Below are positions 22,106 to 35,190 of a stretch of 64,000 bases of DNA, piece by piece. The stretch's first letter is position 1. Each line of letters starts with the position of its first letter. The notes below the pieces were generated by a model. That model did not search any database and was not told the origin of the DNA. It saw only the letters and a list, made by a program, of their open reading frames with translations. Origin of the DNA: Promerops cafer (taxonomy: Eukaryota > Chordata > Aves > Passeriformes > Nectariniidae); the NCBI GenBank assembly GCA_013398275.1, contig VZSE01002451.1, forward strand, positions 555,776 to 619,775, read 5' to 3'. A program made the position numbers and the translations under genes.

Positions 22106-22568
22106 TGGGACCTGGCGGTGTCTCACGGACTGCGGGGGGTGGGCTGCAGGGGATGGGATGTCGGGGATGGGCAGCCCGGGATAGGCTACCAGGCATGGCC
22201 TCCCGCCGCTGCCGGTAGTGCCGCCGTTAATCACGGCTCCTATCCGTGGGCAGGTGCCGGTGGGGCAGGGCCGGCGCGGCCGTGGCGCGGTCACGGCGGA
22301 GCACGACAGGCCAAAGCGCAGCCGGTGGGAGTCTGAGGGCAGGAGCGAGCGGCGGCGCTGGCGGGGGCAGCTGTGCCTGGGCTGAGGGAGCGGGGTCGGT
22401 TCTGGGGCCAAGCGAACTCCCGGCCCCTGCCGACAGCTCCTGCCCCTGGAGCGGCGGGTGGGACTGGAGTGGGAGTGCTGCGAGGATGCTTTGGCTCCCG
22501 GCAGCACATCGTGGCGTTACTGGAGTTATATGCTTTAAGTTTATAATATTAGGAGGAAATTCAGCCCT

Positions 22569-22752
22569 GTGAGGGTGGTGAGGCCCTGGCACAGGGCCTA
22601 GAGCAGCTGTGGCTACACCATCCCTGACAGTGTCCACGGCCAGGCTGGACAGGGCTTGAAGCAACCTGGGACAGTGGAAGGTGTCCTTGGCCATGGCAGG
22701 GGGTGGATCTAGATGATCTTTAAAGTACCTCCCAACCCAAACCATTCTGTAT
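22569..22752 (+). mobile_element. CR1 LINE fragment, 3' end
   Basis: The sequence matches the familiar 3' end of avian CR1: GAGGCCCTGGCACAGGG, GAGCAGCTGTGGCT, TGGACAGGGCTTG, AGCAACCTGGGACAGTGGAA, CCATGGCAGGGGGT, AGATGATCTTTAAAGT and CCAACCCAAACCATTCT, in that order. It is a typical 5'-truncated copy with no coding capacity, just outside the CpG island. The family identification is from memory of the consensus. Confidence 0.93.
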
Positions 22753-25701
22753 ATACACAATGAAGCAGTGTACAATCAGGAAAAAAATAAAATTCTGGTG
22801 CCCAAAGCAGAGAGAAAGTTGTATGTATTCCTCAGACACACTTGGTGAACTCCTGTACTGCACAGAAGTCAGCAGATCTGGATCTCCTGGCACTCTCCCA
22901 GGCAAAATTTATTACCTCATTGTAACAATGTATTTTCTGTGTCCAGAGAAGAGGAGGAAGGAGGAAACAGATAAAAGATTTGTCGAGATCAGTGCTGGTG
23001 TCTGCATAAAAACATTTGGTTTTGGAGGCTCGTGTTTTCAGGCAAATTATTTTGTATGAGCAGTGACTGACTCTGGGGTTAGGAATCAGAAACCCCTGTC
23101 TGATGTCTCAGATACAAATCACATTCAGCATAAAGGAAAGTTTCAATTGTAGGGGACACAAGTTGTATTTAGGTCTCTAACATGAACTTTCAGAGCTTGG
23201 TGTTGGTCTTTGAAAGAGACAAAATGATAGATTAGTCTGTTGGACTGGCAGATTTTGGATTAATTTTTAGATTACAGTATGGCACCAGTGATCTCATTTT
23301 CCTTATTTACTTTCCTGAAAAGTAATCACAGCTCCTTCTTCTTGCTCAATCCTCCTTTTTTTTTTTTTCCTCTAAGCTGACATTCAGTGGAATGGAGCTA
23401 ATGTGCATATGACTCTGATCTTCACCTTCTGCATCTTAGGAAGGTTTTTTATTCAGGCTGATCTCCAGCTACAAAATAAATTGTTATGGCTCAATCTTGG
23501 CAGACTTCAGAAAAACTCCAGCACTTCAAATGCATTCAGTTAATATGTAGAATATTGACTCACTGCTTACTCATGTGACTAACATTTAAATGACACTTTC
23601 TCATTTTTAAAGGGTATTATAAATGATGGTCTAATCCTCACAGCCCGATGAAGTCAGTTGGCATAATTTTCCCCTACTAATGCAAAAAAAGTTTGTAGGC
23701 AAAAGTAAGAAATTTATTAGATGTCATTAATGCTTTTAGAATTATTTCAAGGAAGTGCTCCTGTAAATTTGTGCTGAGCTAATTAATGGAAACTACACAA
23801 GTGGTGGAGGAAGTAATTGTAATCTCAAGTGGCGAAGGAAGAAGAGGATGCTTTGCCATTAAATGACTCATGCTCCGTAGTCCAGCTGTCCTGAAAGAAG
23901 TTTGGGGGGAATTTGAATTTACCAGTAGGTGAGAATAACACTTGGACACAGCAGCTCAACACAACTGACAGTGAGAGGTGCTGGTCCCCAAAGCATCTGT
24001 TACAGACTTCACTGACAGCACCTCTCCTGAGGCTGCTTGAAGGACAAGATCTCACATTCCAGCTTAGTGAAGGAATGGGTGCATCCTTTTCTAGACCTTT
24101 TTCAGCCTGCAAGTCCCAGTTTGCAAATGTTTTTCATGCATTGCCACGTCTAGAAAAGTTGCAGGGAGAAGCAGAACAAAGTTCTGGACAGTAGAACAAA
24201 GGGAACAGCGAGTGATTCTCTGTGGGGCACCAGGAGCTGCACGGAGAAAAGGGAAGGAAATAAACAGAAGCAGGGGAACAAATGTGCCTAAGATCTGCCT
24301 TTAGATAACTTGGAGTTTGTGCCTGTGTAGCTGCCAGTTAGATACTACACACAGTTACAAGTTATTTGATTGCCTTACCATGTGCAAGGTAGTTGCTTTC
24401 TACTGACTGCATCTTACTATGTATCCTGAGGCATATCTGACATAAGAAACCTCTGTGTTACTGGAAAAAGACTTTTTTGAAGAGAAACCACTGTTTTGGT
24501 AAGTGGTCAAGCTGTGACAGTGAACCTGGCCTTTTGGGTTGATCATTGTGTGGCCAGGTAGAATAAAAACAGAGTGTGATGGAGAATTGCAACGACTTCT
24601 GCAGCAATGTTACAGTAGGTGTGTTTGAATAATTTGTCTTTTTTAATGAGAATGCTTTTATGCTTTTCTCCATAAACTTGTTTTAAAGCCAGTCCTGTGT
24701 TTACAGCTCTCTTGCTATTTAAACAGCGAATTCAGGGTTTCTCCTCAAAGAGAAACAACTCTATTGTTCTGATGGAACATGCACTCACAGCCAAACTGAG
24801 AAGTGACTCTGCCTTATTGAACTTGGAGGTTTCCTTGTTGTTTATAGCTGTTGGGATATTCCAGCCAAAATCCCATGTACTTGGAAAACACCAATGCTAC
24901 CCTGATTTTGTTTCCCTCTTTGTTGTACTGTCCTAGCCATGATTGTTATGTAAATACTCAGAGATTATTGTAGAAGGGACCTAAAGTTCATTATGTTGCC
25001 ACCAAATCTTCAATTTCATGTGTGTTTTGCTCAGCATAAATATGGGAAATCAGGACCAAATTTAATGACAGAATTCTACCACTCTACAGTACATAAGCAC
25101 AGAAGGAGTTGTGTGAAAACTGGGGCTACAGTAGCTAGAAAAAAATTCCTTTTCAGTTGTTGCATGAGTGAGGAGTGTGTGTGAGCCTGGATGAATCCAA
25201 CCTCCCTTGTTTGGAAGAGAACATGCTTTTTCTGACTGATGTGAATGGTTTGGGATGCTAATATAGTTGAATCTCAGGATTTTAAGAGGGGGCTTCTGTC
25301 CTGTCTGCCAGATGAACAGAAACACTCTCCACAGGCTGCAGGGTAAATGCTTTTTTTGTAGACTTGAATTAGATTAACCAAAGAGATGGCAGAGCAGTCG
25401 GTGTCTTGCAGGAAATCTCATCACCCACTAGAGGCAAGAAGGGAACTTGCTGGGGAGAAATGTCTTGTCCCTGTACCCCTAAAGGAACCAAACATTGACA
25501 AGAAGAACATTTGTAAACAGTGTTTACAGAGATCTCCCTAATCCTACATTTTGGATGGGCAAGGCACTTGCTGTTTACTGTAGCTGCCTGTTGGGGCAAA
25601 TGATATCTTTACTATATGAGAAAAGAGTATCTGGGATATTGCAGAACCAAGTATTTGTATAGTATTGCAAAGAATTAGTTTAGGTTTTCTGACTGATTTT
25701 A
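22753..25701. other. Intergenic, no gene seen
   Basis: This is ordinary AT-rich intergenic DNA upstream of USP24. It contains a poly-T tract near 23357-23369 and a weak CR1-like scrap near 24970 (GAAGGGACCTAAAG). No ORF resembles a known protein. Confidence 0.7.
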
Positions 25702-25820
25702 TCCTTCCTTCCTTCCTTCCTTCCTTCCTTCCTTCCTTCCTTCCTTCCTTCCTTCCTTCCTTNTCCTTCCTCCCTTCCTTCCTTGTATTCCTTCCTTGTA
25801 TTCCTTCCTTGTATTCCTTG
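25702..25820. repeat. (TTCC)n microsatellite with a 13-bp derived repeat
   Basis: About 15 TTCC units run to a single N at 25763, then impure units. These are followed by about three copies of a 13-base unit (CTTGTATTCCTTC) at 25782-25820. The N marks uncertain repeat length. Confidence 0.95.
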
Positions 25821-28800
25821 TCTCACTCAGTCTCTTCCAGTTTCCTGTTTCTAGTTTATTTATAGCTTAATGTAATAGTGGATTTTAAGCAAGTGCCTCG
25901 AGAAGTAGATAGTGAAAATCCCCCTGAGTTATTGAAAATCACATTTCTTGTATGTAGATATTGATGAATTGTGTTTGGTTGCCTTTAGCAGAGGGGTTCA
26001 AAGTGTTTGTGTAGAGCAAAACTTCATAACCCCCCTGCAAGGTACAGTTGCAATGGAGAAATAAGAAAGTAGATGCACAGATGCTTTTGACTCCTCAGGT
26101 AGCTGTGCAGCCTCACTCAAAACAGATTTTAGCAAGCACAGGAAGTGTGTGAGTCTGCTCACAGCTGACAGATTCCTGCAGTACACTTCTAGACTTCGTC
26201 TGTGGTAGGAATTTTTGCTGTCTTCACAGCTTTTGTCCATCGAGAAAGGAGATTTGAGCTGGGGCAGCCGCCAAGGCTTCGCCTGCTGTCAGCAATGATT
26301 TGCAAAGAGGCAGCTTCCCGTGGTTTCAGGCTGGCACTCGTGCACACTAGTAATCATAATTACAATATTTAGCTCAAACACTGTGCTTTTAAGATGGATA
26401 TCTAACAAGCCTTTTGGGAGATGGAGGGACACCATTAGCTCCTCAACATGTAATAATTTTTGCAACAGCTACAAACCATCGTGGAGCTGAAAGGGAAAGA
26501 AGGTGAACAGATCTTGTGGTGTTGCTGTGCCTCCTCCAGCAAGTTTGTCCCTGTTGTTATTCCAGCATCCAAAGGGAACAGGAGCTGAACCATGACCATT
26601 TTTTGCAGCAGAAGCTGGGTACCCGCTGGCCTCCTGAATACAAAAATGAAGTTTCATACTGTTTCTCTTGAATGGAAACAGCATGACGTGAGCATGGAAA
26701 GAGTGGAACAGTATGTTAAGGGAAACAGGACTGAAAGGAGAGAACAGCTGACTCCAGGGGCTGAGCAGATCTGCCCCCTCTGCTTCACTGTGTGGGTTTG
26801 ATTTCAGCTCAGACCATCTTGTGGGTCTCACAACACATCTCTACAGCTCTGGGCTGGAAAATGAAACAACTGCAAGGAGGTTGTTCCTTCTGCCTGAAAC
26901 AAGCTTCGCAGCCTGTGGGAAATGAAAGCTAAGGCTGAACTTTAAAACAAGCTGAAAGCACTCAGATGCAGAAGTGCAGAGTGAAGCCATTCAATAGAGT
27001 CGGATTTGGAACAGAGCCCTGAAAAAAACCTGCAGTTATGACTAATCTGTTTTTAATGTGTGTGGTTGTAGGTAAAATCACTTCTTTAAAAGACCATTTC
27101 TCTGCCTGTATTGGTTACAGTTCTTTACAGTCATTTCAGATAAATGGTGTGTTGACATGTGGGTTCAGTTACAGACGGACTGCAAGGGCAGAATTATTTC
27201 TGGTGCTGGAGAGGCTCTGGTGAGCTGCTGGTGAAGGGGAGAAACGACACAAACAGGATATTCAGTGTCAAGCTGCAGCAGCACCCTGAGAGACCCACCC
27301 AGGGGCAGGCGCTTGAATGCTCGCTCTCTCCTGCAGCCAAGTCAGCTGAGGAAACTTGACGTAATGGTTGACTGCGGAGCCCCGTTTGTGGGGGACAGCC
27401 CGGGCAGTGACATTTTAGACGTGAAACAGTCTGAAATGCAAACTTCTTGTTGCACTGAACAAATCCGTGGGGCACCACACAGTTTTACAGCCTAGTCTTT
27501 GAGTGCTTTTGTTTTGTGCTCGAGTTGTCCCAGCCTTGCTTGCTGGTCCCCTTGCAGGGATCCCTTCAACGCTGTCACAGAGCCAGTGATGTGAACACAC
27601 TGCTGTCGGGGGACGTGTGACACTGTGCATGTCCTGGCTGTTGTGATACCAGCCCAACACTTAGAGACTTTGCAGTAATCAGTAAAGCTGTGAATAGGAG
27701 CATGAAATCACTGCAAACACGCATTGACTGTGGTGGGGAACAGCATGGAGACTGTTTAGGCAGGTAGAAAGCAGCACAGCAAATCCCGCTCCGATGGGAT
27801 ATACTCAAAGACTCCCTCAGTCTGGCTGAGGGTGTGTGGTGTGGTGACAGAGCCTGTAGTGACACGCAGTGCTCTGAGGGTGAAGGCTGCTCTCCGTGGT
27901 GTGTGTGTGTGTATCTGATATCCAGGAACAAAAGCAGTTGCTGTTTCCCTGATGTACACTGGGATGTGGTGCAATGTGATAGAGAAACAGGCAACTCCTT
28001 GCTGGCTTCTTGCCCTCTGCAGATTCCTTCTGAATCAGGTGCTGACCTTTAAAGCAAGACCTGCTTCTTCAGTTTCTCATTGTTTAAATTCTGCACTGAA
28101 GCTTGAAAAACAAGTCTGTGAAGCTGCAGTATTTTTTTTTTAAGCTCTAATTAGTGAAACACAGAATAGGTTGGAAGGAGTCTGAGGTAGATAATCACCA
28201 AATGGAAACCATTTTAGAGATCCGGTGCCTTTTATTTTTTATTTTCCTCCATTCCACAACAGTATGGGCCTGTGTGGTGCTGGGCTTAAATCAGCACCAA
28301 AAAATGGTTGATATTAAAGACTGGTCCCTAACCCTCTCCTGTTGTAAAGGGCACCTCTGCCTCTTGATCAAAATACCACCTTGTTTGCCCTCAATGATTT
28401 GGAAACCCAAAGTTGTGCTCCTGCTGCCAGGGTTTTGTACTTGAACACTGCAGCTGCTTGGCACCAGCAGGAGTTTGGAGGTGAGAGAGGTGAAAACCAT
28501 TATCCTGACTAAAAATCTGGAGGTATTTAGGCAGAGGGGCTGTGATGGAAGAACCTCTTTCCCTTTTTGAATGTTTTTAACATTACCATCGCTTCGGCTG
28601 TGTTTTCAGAGGATTTCTCCATTTCTCATTCAGGCAGATTCTGACATTTCATGCAGATTGTGAAGTGCTGGCCGAAGGGCAGCTGGAACTGGGACTCAGC
28701 TCTGGGTGGGAGGCAGCAGCTGTCCCGTGCCAGCGAGGGGCCTCAGTGCAGTGCTTCGGGATCTGCAGGTGGGACTTGCATGAAGCATGCGAATATTTTT

Positions 28801-31800
28801 GGTTCCATCACAAGGCTTAATTTTTCAGAAGCACGAAGAGGTTCTTCAAGGCTGCGAGAGCCTAAAGCCTTGGATTTCTCCTGCCTCATCTGCCTGCTGG
28901 CACGCACAGCCGTGCTGTCCCACTTAGAAGGCATTTGATCTGTCAGTGACTCATTCCCAGGCTCGCTATCTGCACCGGCAAGGTGCTTCAGGGCTGAGTC
29001 GCACCCATGTATCAGCCCTGCTACTGCACCCTGTTATCAGCTGCTCTTTTCACTCCTGGGGTGCTCCCGGCCTTTGATCTGCTCCTGAACTGCAGCAACA
29101 GCTTTTCTTGTTTTTTAATGCTTCATTTCACTGTACAGGGCCATCAGCCCTCCCCAAATGCTGCAATCTCTGCTGCCTGCACGCTGCTCTCACAAGTACA
29201 TCCAGGCTTTTTCTTGAAAGCATGAAATAAAACTCTTATTCCCCTCAGCCCTCAAATAAGCATGGTGGAAACCAGTTTGCTTCAAGATGGCAATTTCCAT
29301 CAGACACTACATGGCCGTATAATGATATGGTTAATTATTCCCTTGCTTCTCCCTGCTGCATTTAGCTGCTGCTTCTAAAAACCTATGGAGCAGAGGCTGT
29401 TTACTTTATCCTTACAACACCTGGTGCTGTGGGCTCTGACCAGTCTGTAAATCCTAATGTTACTGAGAGTCCTGAACCCTGTCTTCCAGCAGAAGTCCCC
29501 TTTTGCTGGCCAGGCTGGATCTAGTTGAATTCGAGGCTGATTCTGTCAAAGCTAGAGACCCCAGTGGAAAGAAAGGTGTTCTGTGTGCTGAAGGACTGAA
29601 AGACCTTTCTGTGTTTTACTGGTTTTTCTTTTTTTTTTTTTTAGAGTGGCAAATGGGCAAAGGCAGAGACACACGATAATTTAAAATATATTTGCTCAAA
29701 ATCAGCTAAATTCATAGTAATGCTGAAAGAAACCAGTAGCAGCACCTGAGCTGGTTCTGCTGGAGATGGTGCTTATCAGATGACCTAGCAAGACCTTGCT
29801 GGCTTGCAGGATTTGGGGCAGAAACTCCAGCAGAACAAGCACATTCCTCCGAGAGCCTTCTGAGCAGCCAGTTCCTGCTGATATGGTTGCAGATCAGTGA
29901 TCCAGCTCTTTGTCCCTGCACTCAGGGGTGGGCCTTGGCTGTGCTGTGGGGTGGAGGACAGACAGACAGACAGACAGAAGTGTTTGCTGCACTAGCCCAT
30001 GCACAGGGAAGGCTGTGGCTCTGTGTTGTCTGCTCATGGGGTCCAGCCAAGTGGCACAGCCCTGATGTGCAGCACGTCCCAAACGCTGGGAGTGGTGACC
30101 ACGGTGCTGCCCCTGCTGTGATTTAGCAGTGATGAATTGCTCTCCTTGCACTGGCCAGGCTGGGCTCGTTTTGTTTATGCCTTGGAACCTCTCCTCTCCC
30201 CCACGCTGTGATCTGTGCCAAGCTGTTTGGCAAGTTAAAAGCTCTGCCTGCTGCGTGGGCAGGAGAGGGGCCACAGTGTGGTGCAGAAAATGTGTGAGAT
30301 GTGGTCCAGGCTTGTGGGGAGGATGGGGCGAGGACCTGAGGTGTCATTTGTGTGCTCAGTTCATGACTTGCCCAGCCTGTTTCACAGACTTGTAGCTACT
30401 GGTCCTTGACTATGTTTCAGGTCTGGCCTACAGTCACTAATTGTCAGTGTCCTGGGGCTTCTCCCAGGTTTTAATTGTCCCTATTAGCATGATGGATGTG
30501 GGAAGAAAGGACACGATGGAGAAAGGTGGCAGTGTTTTCACTGCTGCCATTGTCATTGTTGGAGCTGCCATTAAAGCTGCTTATTGGCATTTGCCCTCCT
30601 GTGAAATGTGTAGGTGAGCTATTTCTGAACGTGCAGAGAGATTCTACATCTCTAGCTTGTGCTCTGATTTAAGAGTAATCCTCACCAGGAGGGGAGAATC
30701 TGTCCAGTACTGCAAAGGAGGTTAGTGGCAGAGCTGGAAATAATCCACCACTCGTGAGCCTCAGTGCTGTTGAGGATGTAGGATGGAGTGGATTTCTGGG
30801 GGCAGGTGAGGAAATGGAGCAGCAGCATGTTGTTTCCCCACTAGCTCTGACCGTTCCAGTGTGATTTCCCTTCTGCAGGGCAGAGAGAAGCACTTTTCCT
30901 GCTGCACAGCCCCCTCTCCTGTTCTCTGCTCCTTCTACACAGCAAATGCACTCAGCTCTCTCCTGGCCTGCATCCAACCTTAGCCTTCACTTGCTTCTAC
31001 TTTTCCTTTCTGGAGCAGGTTCAGCCTGGTTTGCAGGAGGGAATGGCCCTTCTCCTGGAGCAGTCCAGTCACAGGCACACAGGAATTAGTGTCTGTACTT
31101 CTCAAAAAATTCTTCTGAAAGTAGATACAGCCATTTGCTTCCATTATTCCTCTCCTGAAAGCTGCAAATGACCTCACCTTTTAAAGCATGCAGTTTCCTG
31201 AAGAGCAAGATTGATGCAGTAGGATTGTTAGTGCACCTGATTGTCTTTTACCTTTCCACATGAACACTTGTTGATGATTAATAACAGAGAAGCTTCTCAG
31301 CCCATCCTGAGTGGGAACATGATTCTTCTTCCTACTCCCAGGTGTTGTTTGTGATGTTGTCTTTTCTTGCCTTCATAAACTTGTTTGGAAATATCTTGCA
31401 TTCAGCTTAAGGGTGCTGATTAATGTTATTTCCAGAAAAAAATTGCTTTCATGCCTGTTTTCAAGTTTCCCTGTTAACATCAGTTTGATGTAAAATTTTA
31501 GTAAACCCAGGAGCTGGAATTTGATGATCTCTCAGGATATTCTGTGATTTTATGTAGTTGAGGGAAATTATCTACCTTTGAGGCCTGCACCTCAATGTCC
31601 AAAAGGCTCAGGTAGGATCACACAGACACGGATGCATCCCAACAGCCTAATTTCTGTAAGGAGGTTGATGTGATGTGGCTGTAGTCAGGAAATGAGACTC
31701 TTTGAGAGCTCCTGGATCTGCAGGACACACTGCCCTCCCTTGGCCGTGGATGGGCTGTGGATCTGGGCTGAGGAACCTGCCTTTCCTGAGCATCCCTGTG

Positions 31801-34339
31801 GCCCAGGGAAGGTTACTGGGACCTGGTATGTGCTGTGATTTATGAACTCGGTCAGGGGTGCAGACTTGGTAGGTGATTCCAACATTCCCTCCAGGAGTTC
31901 ATGACAAGATTTATGTGAAGCTGCAGCACTGTGTGAAATCAACTGTGAGAAAAATAGCTTGGGAGTGATTTTATCGTTGTATGCAAGAAAGTGATGTAAG
32001 AAACCACAGAAATCTGCTAGACTGATTCTTGAGCATGCAATGGAAGACTTTCATCTGGTTTTGCTTGTAAATGAGGGTTTTATGTAAATGTTGGAAAATC
32101 ATAATTATGACATAAACTTTTCAGAGAATTTGTACTTCCAGATGTAATAGAGATGTGGGAGCAGTCTGGGAACAGAGACTTGTTTGAAAGAGATGTCTCT
32201 GACTTTACCCCTTTTGAGGTTGTGCTCACTCAGAGCCTGTCCCTGGTACTGTGATTCAGTGTCAGGCTGAGCTCTGCACTGGTCCATACAGGTATTCTAA
32301 CAGCTGGGATGTAATGGTCCCACATTTTTCCATTTCTGCTAAATGTTCCTCTTCTTCCTGCCCTTGTGTGGGTTATGTTGTCCTGGCAGAGTCTGACATT
32401 GTATTCAACCTTTCTCATGGCCTGGAGAAGCTCATTAACATTCTCTATCTCTTTTTCAGATTACTGAAATTTCATGTTGCAGCAAGATGAAGGTGAGGGG
32501 GAGGAAAAGTTAGCTGTTTTTCACTGTGATTGTGTTCTTACGTTCTGTCTTTTATCAAAATAATTTCTGTCAGCAAGGAAACTCTCTGTGACTTGGAAGT
32601 GCATGTACTCACAGCACATACCCTTGGAGGAGTAGGAGCTGGAAACAGGCAGTGCTTGGGTCAGAGTGTCTCAGAACAGCCACTGGTTGATGGATAGCTC
32701 TATATTCACATGGAGTCACAGGGCTAGTTCTAAAAAAACCAAAAAAACCCAACTAAAAAACCCCCCTGTGATCCCAAGTATCTCATCACTCTTACCTGCC
32801 TTGCTCATGGGGTCAGGTCCCCTCACTGTGCACACGAAGGTGGGCTGCAAATCCCCCTGTGTGCCTGTAGCTCTGGGAAGCCCCCAGGGGTTATGCCCAC
32901 AGCGTGTCAAACTCTAGGCAAAGTCAAAATCTTAACACCTGCCCAGGCAATGGGAGAGTTGGAATTTTGGTGCTGCTGGGAGTTCATTCACATCTCCCAG
33001 AAGCTGCCTGGATCCATGAGCTGCTGGAGGAGGCCTGGGCAGGCTGAGGGAGGGCTCAGGGAATAGAGGGGGAGACCAGGGCAGAGCTGCCCACATGGGA
33101 AAGCTTTGAGTGCTCGAACAGGGGGAGCAGGCTCACTCTCAGTTTGCTTTTGAAAAAATCCTGACATGTCTCTGTTTAGAAACCCACTGTCCTGGGGCAC
33201 AGGACGCCTGCTCAGCACTCTGCCAGGCTGGTACTCGTTCTTATGCTTTTAAAAAGAAAAAAAATAATCACTTCTGATCTACAGCACCACACAGCACAGA
33301 GTGCCTGTCCTTGAAGAGCATTCCCAGCCCCAGATGTAGGGAAGCCTGACTGCACACAGTGTTCAGAGCAAGGGGAGTTCAAACGATGTCTCAGTTTGCT
33401 TGTCTTTGGCAATTTCTTCTCAAAAAATTATATTCTTTGTGCCTAATTCTTACAGATGGGCCTGAGGTGCCTAATTTTGTTTTCTGGCAATCTTGGGGGG
33501 ACAGTAGGTGCAGAGAGACATTGGGTTAACATGGAGTGGTTACCTGACCCACTCTTGTTGTCCTGTGACAGCTAAAACACAGAACTAGGTGTGAAAACCT
33601 GTGCTGGCTAACAGGGCTCGTCTGGCACTGGCCTCCATGGTGCTGGGGAACACGGGGCAGTCACACTGGCAACACCCTTGGCATGTGGGTGTGGTGCAGG
33701 AGAGGCACCCCATGCCCTTTTCTGGAGTCTGCCTTTTCCTCTGGCAGCCTGCAGGTTTTCTCAAGCCAGGACCTACACCTGGCATTCTCGGCCTGTGGAC
33801 CACTAGAAATCAGATTATGATGGGAGGAGTTGAAGTGCCAGGAAGGGAAAGTGCCATGAAAAAATTTCAGCACAGACTTGTCATCATGGGAAGAAATGCC
33901 TTCTCTCTCACTAGACCTCCCTGCCTCTGCTCCTCCATCCCTCCTTTTTGGGGAGTGTCTGTGTGACCTCAGTGTTCTGTAAGCTTTGTCACATCTTCTT
34001 TGGGAGTGTGCCATGCAGGGAATGCTCACCTGTACTGGTGGTGATGTCCTGACTCCCATTCTGGTGAGGAGCCAACTGTGTGACAGTGGCAAGTTCCTGC
34101 CTCCATGTCCAGCCGTGGTGCTTCTTCCTGTGGCCTTGCACACTCACTGCTGGCAACCAGCTGCTCTGTGCTGGCAAGGCACTCTCCAAGCCTGGGATCA
34201 TTCTGAATCTCCACTTGGGATCTTTCTAGTGATTTACAATTTCTGAGGCCGGGCCTTTGAACCAGAACTTGCTTTAGATTTGCAATGAAAAGGGAAAGCT
34301 GGAAAAACATACAAAGAGGTTTGGGTGGTTTTTTTCTTT
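25821..34339. other. Intergenic, no gene seen
   Basis: No recognisable coding exon or large repeat. Short simple repeats are present (GT at 27899-27914, poly-T near 29629-29642, ACAG at 29957-29979). A short degenerate CR1-like scrap (ACAGAATAGGTTGGAAGGAG) occurs near 28161-28180. The largest ORFs, including 33661-34143 on minus, resemble nothing I know. Confidence 0.65.
29957..29979. repeat. (ACAG)n microsatellite
   Basis: Five to six tandem ACAG units occur here. Confidence 0.9.
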
Positions 34340-34387
34340 GGTGTAGTGGTTTTTTTTTTTTTCTTCTTTTTCTTTTTTTCCCCCCAG
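34340..34387 (+). other. Pyrimidine tract ending in AG (strong 3' splice-site-like)
   Basis: A nearly uninterrupted T/C tract of over 40 bases ends CCCCCCAG at 34387. It looks like an unusually strong plus-strand splice acceptor but could equally be a degenerate poly-T microsatellite. Confidence 0.4.
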
Positions 34388-35060
34388 TGCAGCCAGGTAG
34401 GATTTGAAGACAGCCTCGGATTGCTGCTGACAGAGGGCACCGCGGCAGCCTCGCTGCTGTGGGATGGGCTTGTGCAGCTCCGGCTGTCGGTGCCAGCCTG
34501 GACAAGCCCCCAGGTAACCTCGGGGAAGTCCAGACAATTTGATTTGCAGTTCTCACGCCTCAGCTTGACCAAACCCATACCCTGACCTTACAGCTGCGGG
34601 CAAGATCAAAATGATTTAGCAACGGTTGTTAATTCAGTGCCGTGAGTCACTCAGGGAATTGGGAGATAAGGGAAGGTGCATTCCCCGGGCGGGAGCCCTG
34701 CCTCCGCGGCTGCCGTGGCTGCTGCCACCAGAGGACACTCTTGGATAGCCTATGGATCCCTCCCAGCACGGCAGGGCGCCTTCCCTCTCAGGCTGGTCCC
34801 AACTTCATCATCCCGCCCTCCCAGCCCCAGCATCCCTCCCTCCCTCCGCCCCCCGCCGCTGCTGAGCGCGCTGTCCTTGGCACTCCCCGCTCTGGCTCTG
34901 GTTCCTCTGGAGCTGCTCCCTGCAGCCCCGACTATCCATTTTCCCCGGGAAGTTTTATCGCCCAAGGTCGCCGTGTTGCCGTGTCTGGTGCTTTGCTCTG
35001 TCCCAATTTGCTGGGAGTGTGTCAAGGACCTGCTCGGAGCTGCAGCACTTGGCACGCTCG
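34388..35060. promoter_or_regulatory. Small CpG-rich patch in the intergenic region
   Basis: CpG dinucleotides are clustered here (for example CACCGCGGCAGCC, CTCCGCGGCTGCCG, CCGCCCCCCGCCGCTG, GAGCGCGC), in contrast with surrounding CpG-poor DNA. It could be a distal promoter for a noncoding RNA, a CpG-rich enhancer, or just a GC-rich island. ORFs here (34642-35076, 34676-35098) are low-complexity and unrecognised. Confidence 0.45.
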
Positions 35061-35190
35061 GGACCAAGAGACATAACCCAGACATCAACCTGCCCTGAAG
35101 TTTGGAAGAACTCGGAGTAGAGATTTGGGTATGGGCCTGTTTAGGAGATTAAGTTCAGTCTGGGTTCAGATCACTCCAGTTCTCCATGTT

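Larger units (their letters stand above)
21110..22500. promoter_or_regulatory. USP24: CpG island at the USP24 5' end
   Basis: GC content and CpG density rise sharply here, from AT-rich intron on the left and falling off before the CR1 fragment on the right. Its position just upstream of exon 2 plus a long first intron is where the USP24 promoter is expected. The island is broken by a 242-base N gap and its right half is built from a GGGACC-type tandem repeat. Such islands often fire in both directions, so a plus-strand divergent noncoding transcript is possible but not shown by the sequence. Confidence 0.9.

Noticed and set aside
21575..22507. Long ORFs of 310, 195 and 182 residues rich in Arg-Ser, Pro-Val, Asp-Arg and Gly-Thr
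   Set aside because: They are direct translations of the GGGACC-type hexanucleotide array in several frames on both strands. A stop-poor GC-rich repeat gives this automatically, and some span N bases.
25702..25820. Regular spacing considered as a CRISPR-like array
   Set aside because: Plain tetranucleotide microsatellite and derivative 13-mers with no unique spacers, in a vertebrate genome.
28153..28200. Possible minus-strand CR1 scrap
   Set aside because: Only about 30 bases resemble the CR1 tail region (CACAGAATAGGTTGGAAGGAG). Too short and diverged to list as an element.
29894..30395. Overlapping ORFs on both strands around 30 kb
   Set aside because: No similarity recognised. Composition is explained by GC-richer intergenic DNA.
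33661..34143. 160-residue minus-strand ORF
   Set aside because: No recognisable domain, no plausible splice or promoter context, and overlapping ORFs of similar length on the other strand. Consistent with chance in moderately GC-rich DNA.
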